A stretch of DNA of 64,000 nucleotides from Microcebus murinus (Eukaryota; Chordata; Mammalia; Primates; Cheirogaleidae), in NCBI RefSeq assembly GCF_040939455.1, contig NC_134106.1:74779001-74843000 (forward strand). The letters are read 5' to 3'. Both the position numbers and the translations under genes were made by a program. The notes beneath the pieces are model-generated. The model worked only from the letters and a program-made list of their open reading frames with translations. It did not search any database and had not been told where the DNA came from. This document shows positions 58,660-64,000 of this stretch, one piece after another. How positions within the stretch are numbered: position 1 is the first letter of the stretch; each line of letters begins with the position of its first letter.

Positions 58660-61600
58660 CTAGTTCACTGTACAACTATACTATAGTTTGTTCAGCCATT
58701 CACCTGTTGATGGCCATGTGGGCTATTTCCAGTTTTGGAGTACATTAGTACCCTCATATCTGTGGGGGGTGTGTTCCAAGACCCCGCGGTGGATGCCTGA
58801 AACCACAGATAATACTGCAAGTTGCACTGTTGACCTGTTAACTGAGAGGGCTACTGAGTGACTAAAGAGTGGTGAGTGTGCATAGACTGGATACACTGGA
58901 CAAAGGGATGATTCATGTCCCTGGAGGAATATTATAAGACAGCGTGAGATTTCATCATGTTGCTCAGAAGGGTGCACAATTTAAAATTCATGAATTTGTT
59001 TATTTCTGGAATTTACTATTTAATATTTTTGGATTGTGGTTGATCGTGGGTAGCTGAAACCATGGAAAGCCAAACCCCAGATAAGGGGGGAGGACACAAC
59101 TGTATTATGAATAAAGCTATTAAGAGCATGTGTAAGTCATTTTGTGAACAAGTGTTTTTATTTCTCTTGAGAAAATGACTAGGAGAAGTATTGCTAGATC
59201 ATACTATAAGTACATGTTTCATTTATAAGTAACTGCTAAGCAATTTTCAAAGTGATTATATGTTCCCTCTGACAAAGTATGAGAGTTGCCTCATGCTCTC
59301 ACCATTTTGTGTGGCCAGTCTCTTTAATTTTGGTCATTCTAGCGCATGGGAAATGGTATCTTACTGTTTTAATTTACATTTTCCTAATTACTCATTATGT
59401 TGAGTACCTTCGCAAGTGCTGGTGGACCGTTTATAAAGTGTCTGGTGTAGTCCTTTGTCTATTTTTATATTGGGTTGTATATCTTTTGTTATGGATTTGT
59501 AGGAACTCTTTATGTATACTAGATACAAGTCCTTTACCAAGTAAATATATTATCAATATTTTCTCCCAGTCTGTGACTTGTCTTTTTTTCATTTTCATTT
59601 TATTTCTTTCAAAGAGAAGAATTTGATGAAGATTGGGTTATCATTTAAAAGAATTTATAATTAGTGTTTTCTGTGACCTAAGAAATATTTGCCTACCCTG
59701 AAATTGCAAAGATCTTTTATGCTTTCTCCTGAAAGTTTTGTAGTGTTAGCCTTTTACTTTTAAGTTTATATTGATAAGCCTAAAAGTGTGTTGCTTAATT
59801 CTTATTTGAAGATTTTGTAGATATTTTATTGTTGATTTTTGGTACCCATGTGGTCAGAGAACATATGATAAAACATAACACAACATACATATATATATGA
59901 TATATATGTATGATATAACTAACATAGACAATAAGGAAGAGCAATAGGCATTTATCTTTTTAAAAAATGACAGGACAAAAAGAGTAATCCTTTTTATTTA
60001 CCTTTATATTTTATCCATTCATGGCTGTGGATGTTCTGGTGTCTTCTTTTCATTCTAAAAACCCAAGTTTCTATCTGGTGTCATTTCTCATCAACCTGAA
60101 TAATTTTCTTTCATATTTCCTGATGAATTGTCTCAGGTTCAGTTAACTGAAAATATCTACATTACCTTCATTTTTTGAATGATATATTTTACTAGACATA
60201 GGATTTCAGCATTTATTGTGTCATTATCATATCATCCCATCATCTTTGCTTCTGATGAAAAGATGGGTGTGATTGACGTCATTGGTCCCATGTATATAAT
60301 GTACCATTTTTTTCTCTCTTTGCTCAAGGTTTTTCTCTTTCTCTTTATTTTTCAACTGTTTGACTGTGATGTGCCTCTGTGTGTGTGTGTGCACATGTGT
60401 GTGTTCATTTTCCCTGGAGTTTTTTGAGATCCTTGGGTTTATAAGTCAATGTTTTGCACCAAATGTAAGACATTTTCAACTATATTCTTTCAAATATTTT
60501 TTCTGCCCATTCTCTCTCTCTTCCTCTTCTGAGATTACAATTACACATATATCAAACTGTTTGATATTATGCCAAATGTCACTGACATTCTTTCATTTAA
60601 AAAAATATTTTCCCCTCTATGTTCTTAAGACTGGATAATGTATATTGATGTATCTTCCAGTTCACAGATGCTTCCTTCTTTTGCCTCCAACTTGATGTTA
60701 GGCCTATTCTGAAAAATCCATTTCTGAGTCTTGTCATTTTCTAGAACTTTCAAGCACTGAACTTCTAGTTCTAGAACTTTGTGTTTTTTTGTTTCTATTA
60801 CTCTTCTGTAATTCCCCATCTATTCACTCATTATGGCAATGTTTTTCTTTATGTCCTTGAACATTTTTATAATAGCTACTTGAAAGTTCTAGTCTACTAC
60901 ACTTGGAGTACCTTGAAGTTTATTTCTATTAAATAACTTTTTTCCTTGGAGTATGAGTCACATTTTTCTGTTTCTTTGCATGTCTGTAATATTTTATTGC
61001 ATACTATTTTGTGGATGATAGGTTTAGAGATGCTGGATTCTATTGTCTTCTTTTAACAACATCAGATAGTTAATTATGGACTGTCACCTTAATGTTGTAG
61101 AAGCTTGGGTTTATACTATTTAGGGTAGGTTTAATTAGCTTTTTCCTTAGTCTTAGGGCAAATCTTTAATCCTGAGGGGCATAGTCCTTGCTCTTAGGTA
61201 TGGCCCCCTCCACACCAAGATTTGAAGAATGAAATGCCCAAGATGTTTACCGAAGCTCTCTTGGAAAAACTGGCAAGATTCAAACTCTAAGTTCTGTCTC
61301 CCAAGCAGCAGGCAATGCACAGTCTGTTGAAATCTTTATTCAGCTTTTAAAAGTTTTAGTTCTTTCTAGGATTTGCCCTCTCAATTTCCAGCCATTCTGG
61401 CAGCCCTGAACTCCGTCCTCTGGCACCGAGAGCAATAAGATTGCAGCTTTCTGCCCAGTAGACTGCGGAGAGCCCTTAGGGGAAAATAGTGTAAACACAG
61501 ACCTTACTAGTGCAATTCCTTCTTTCAAAGGTCAAATTCCCATTTCTATCTGTTTCTGGTTGCTCTTCAATGCTTTCAAATAGTTGCTTTTTAATATTTT

Positions 61601-61690
61601 GTTCAGAGTTTGTAAATCTCATCTGCAGAAAGATTGGGCCAGTACTCATCGTAAGGGTTTTAAAATGTATTGCAAAATTGACTTCCACAA
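58660..61690 (-). mobile_element. Old L1, antisense, with internal deletion
   Basis: The plus strand reads as an inverted L1. 'ccattcacctgttgatggcc', 'tattatgaataaagctatta' and 'gtgacttgtctttttttcat' correspond to the ORF2 C-terminal region. From about 60100, 'gcatgtctgtaatattttat', 'tcactcattatggcaatgtt' and 'ttgatgtatcttccagttca' match the ORF1/5' UTR side of old L1s. Most of ORF2 between them is missing (near 59850-60000), so this is a deleted copy or two adjacent fragments. A Tigger-type element at 58741-59103 interrupts it. The right limit is approximate. Confidence 0.75.
58741..59103. mobile_element. Tigger-type DNA transposon nested in L1
   Basis: Ends are approximate inverted repeats: 'tacattagtaccctcatatc' on the left and the reverse complement of 'ataagggggg...cacaactgta' on the right. 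The interior 'gtgttccaagaccccgcggt', 'ggatgcctgaaaccacagat' and 'ttgatcgtgggtagctgaaa' are known TcMar-Tigger text. The L1 sequence is continuous across it (...ccagttttggag / ttatgaataaagc...), with TA duplicated at the junctions, as expected for this superfamily. Confidence 0.85.
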
Positions 61691-62309
61691 AGATTTACAT
61701 TCACACTGGCAGTAAATGAGGAGAGTCCGTGGTATACTTTCCCCTCGGCTGCCAAAATTTCTTAGGCTCAATATCGCAGAATGTCAGAACATTAGAGAAT
61801 ATCAAACCCAGTACTTCCCAGCTCAAGGTGCCTCGATCCCAAAAGGGTTCATGAAGATAGAGTAGAGTTGAAAGGAAGTTCCTTTTTTTTTTTTAAATCT
61901 TAGTCCTTCATCTGCATCAAAAAGGAGGGCAGTTTCTACAAGTTATAAACACTACATATTTCCAAATATAAAATGCACAGTTACTCATACATAACTCAAA
62001 CCTTCAATGTCATTACTTTTGGTTGGAATTACATTATACTTTTCATAGATACATGGGTTTTCTCTTGCTCATCAGAAGCACTGCTTGATAGTTAAGTACA
62101 TTTTTTGGCCAACCTAAACTGGAAAAATGCATTTATTATTGATAAGGGAAGTGGGGCTTTTAGGACATAGGAACCTCAGGGAGAAAGTTAATCAGAAGAA
62201 TTCTTGGTGGCCCTGGGCGCTTTGAGCAGTGACACGTGTTTCTGGCTGACGAATTTGGGCACTTTATCACTGGATCTATCTTTGTCCATAAGAACTGCTA
62301 TAGCTTTAG

Positions 62310-62440
62310 CTCCTTTATTTACTGAGGACCAAAGAGATGAAAGAGCTTGCCCGGAGTCACACAGACTAACTCCCATTGTGGGTACAGAGATCAGAAGCCA
62401 AGATCAGACTTTGTTCTGAACACAGCAAGCCTTTATGACT
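62310..62440 (+). repeat. MIR SINE fragment
   Basis: 'gagatgaaagagcttgcccg', 'gagtcacacagactaactcc' and 'agatcagactttgttctgaa' follow the right half of MIR. Weaker than the other copies. Confidence 0.6.
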
Positions 62441-63039
62441 GTGAAGGAGTAATGCTGATATCTACCATGTTTCAGGAAGAGTAATATGAAAGGGTAAACT
62501 TAGAGGAGAGCATTTTAGAGAGGCATCCATGGAGAGCGTTAATGATTGGATGGACAGTCTCTGTCTTTTGAAGTGCTTGTAATTCCTGTTTCATTAACCA
62601 CGCAAGAGTGAACCGATTGGAATCCGGGTGAGTGAATTTTAACTGAGCACAGATCCATTATATGCAGCCAGGTTTTCCTTTACTTTTCTACAGTGCTGAT
62701 GTGTGTAGATTCACATCAACACCATCTACTAGATTTGCAAAGGCAAATGCTTCCCTACCTTCTGTAATCATGCAGGAAATGAATGGTATAGGGCAAACGT
62801 GCAGATTGCTTTTCCTCTGTGACTTCTCTAATGTCCAGGCCAGTGTTACATATTCCTTTGTATATACACTTTCTGTAGCACAACTTAGGTTTAGTTTACA
62901 TTTTTCCCAGAAAAGTCAGTATCCCCATTTGAGGAAGCAATTGTGAAACCATGGAGAATTTCGTTGAAGTCTTAACGCTTCAAAAGGACATGGGTCAGCC
63001 TTTACTACCTCCACTTGGAGATGCTTGGTGCATTTTGCT

Positions 63040-63115
63040 GCATGTGTGTGACAGTGTGTGAGTGTGCGTGTGAGGTTGAGTGTATGTGGGACTGTATGTG
63101 GGTGTGTATGTGTGA
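63040..63115. repeat. TG-rich simple tract
   Basis: Irregular TGTG, GAGTGTG and GTGTATGTG units over about 75 bp. Confidence 0.8.
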
Positions 63116-63374
63116 GTTATTTCTGCAGGTCCTCTGTCTCCTCTGGACCATTTCATTTCTAATCACACCCTCAGAAGACGGACCAGTAAGCAGGGTCTGG
63201 GGAAGCTGGGACACTTATGCCTGGTGTTTGCATGAAGCTTGTCTCTAGAAACTCAAGACTCAGTTCGGATTTGCTCAGAGCCATCTCAGAGGTCTGGAGT
63301 TAGGATGACCAGATCCTTTGGAAGTCAAAGAAACTGCTGCACAGGAAGGAGAATTGAGCCAATTCCCGGGGAGT

Positions 63375-63789
63375 TGCTATGGTTTGAATATTTGTCCCCT
63401 CCAAAAACTCATGTTGAAATTTAATCCCCAATGTAGCATTATTGTAAGGTGGGGCTTTTAAGAGGTGACTGGGTCCTGAGGGCTCTGCCTTCAAGAATGG
63501 ATTAATCCATTCTTGAATTAATGGATTAATTAATGGCTGTCACCGGAGTGGGACTGGTGGCTTTATAAAAGGAGGAAGAGAGACCCGAGCTAGCACACTC
63601 AGCCATGTGGTGCCCTGTGCCACCTTGGGACTCTGCAGAGAGTCCTCACCAGCATGAAGGACCTCACTTCGTGTGGCCCTTCGACCTGGGACTTCTCAGC
63701 ATTCATAACAGGAAGAAATACACTTTTTTCTTTATAAATTACCCAGTTTCAGGTATTCTGTTATAAGCAACAGAAAATGAACTAAAATA
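63375..63789 (+). mobile_element. MaLR (MLT1/MST-type) solo LTR
   Basis: Begins 'tgctatggtttgaatatttg', then 'cccctccaaaaactcatgtt', 'gaaatttaatccccaatgta', 'aggtggggcttttaagaggt', 'gactgggtcctgagggctct', a TATA-like 'ctttataaaa', 'attacccagtttcaggtatt' and 'gaactaaaata'. The order is that of a MaLR LTR, and no internal region follows. A 28-bp perfect palindrome at 63490-63517 replaces part of the expected 'catgaatggattaatg' segment. Confidence 0.85.
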
Positions 63790-64000
63790 GGAGCTAAGAT
63801 AGTCTTCTAACCCCCAGGATGGCCACAGGTGTTTACCCCCCTTATCCTCAGGAGCAAGCTGTACCCACTTGTTTTTCCATCCAGCCAGGCCAGCACTGCA
63901 GCAGAGAGGGCAGACTCCAGGGCCCCACATCCTGGCAGTGCAGCCAGGACTAATGTCCAGAAAGACACTGGGAGTGGTGCTGTGGCTGGTTCCAGCCAGA
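63790..64000. other. Unique sequence to window end
   Basis: No gene or named repeat. Only 200 bp are visible. Confidence 0.4.

Larger units (their letters stand above)
61691..63374. other. Unique sequence with MIR and TG-rich tract
   Basis: No gene. A MIR fragment lies at 62310-62440 and a TG-rich tract at 63040-63115. The rest is AT-moderate unique DNA. Confidence 0.5.

Noticed and set aside
1..64000. CRISPR arrays, operons, prophage or plasmid functions
   Set aside because: The mammalian SINE/LINE/LTR content excludes a prokaryotic source, and no regularly spaced repeat-spacer array is present.

Overview
The window looks like non-coding nuclear DNA from a primate, most likely a strepsirrhine (lemur, loris or galago). 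The main clue is the one full-length Alu (40485-40790). It carries 'gcctgagcaagagcgagacc' in the left arm and 'gcactctacccaggcgacag' in the right arm, the forms I associate with lemur/galago Alus rather than human AluJ/S/Y. Ancient mammalian repeats (MIR, L2, a CR1/L3-type LINE, MaLR LTRs, MER5/MER2-type DNA transposons, old L1) make up the rest. All repeat names come from remembered consensus sequences, not from a search.

I find no protein-coding gene, tRNA, rRNA or other RNA gene that the sequence supports. The longest open frames (about 160-190 codons) run through GC-rich DNA, homopolymers, microsatellites or transposons and show no recognisable domain. The only coding remnants are transposon-derived: an L1 ORF2 tail, a decayed CR1/L3 reverse transcriptase on the minus strand, and the first 16 codons of a hAT transposase.

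Layout. 0-8 kb: an old LINE-like repeat, a hAT element, MIR/L2 and an MLT1 LTR. Two CTCF-type motifs in convergent orientation (403-417 plus, 7210-7224 minus) flank a small CpG-rich cluster (4624-4860) with GC boxes, an octamer, an ISRE and a CRE-like core. 8-23 kb: mostly unique sequence with a clean 5'-truncated L1, a second L1 end, a 3x30 bp tandem repeat, a 257-bp tandem duplication that contains an L1 tail, and a MER2. 25.9-30 kb: about 4 kb of AT-rich DNA with no recognisable transposon, the best candidate for conserved regulatory or non-coding RNA sequence. 30-38 kb: moderately GC-rich unique sequence with MER5A, MIR and L2. 38.7-41.5 kb: three DNA-transposon fossils in a row, then a long CR1/L3 fossil split by the Alu. 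43.7-47 kb: TG-rich degenerate repeat, (CT)n and (CA)n. 48-56 kb: MIRs, a hAT MITE, an Alu left monomer, a CpG-rich patch and an MLT1 LTR. 56.8-64 kb: the 5' half of an autonomous-type hAT element, an old antisense L1 split by a Tigger-type transposon, and a MaLR LTR with a 28-bp perfect palindrome.

No novel gene system is evident. The items most worth following up are the AT-rich repeat-free island, the CTCF pair with the enclosed CpG cluster, the long CR1/L3 fossil and the hAT element with its transposase start.
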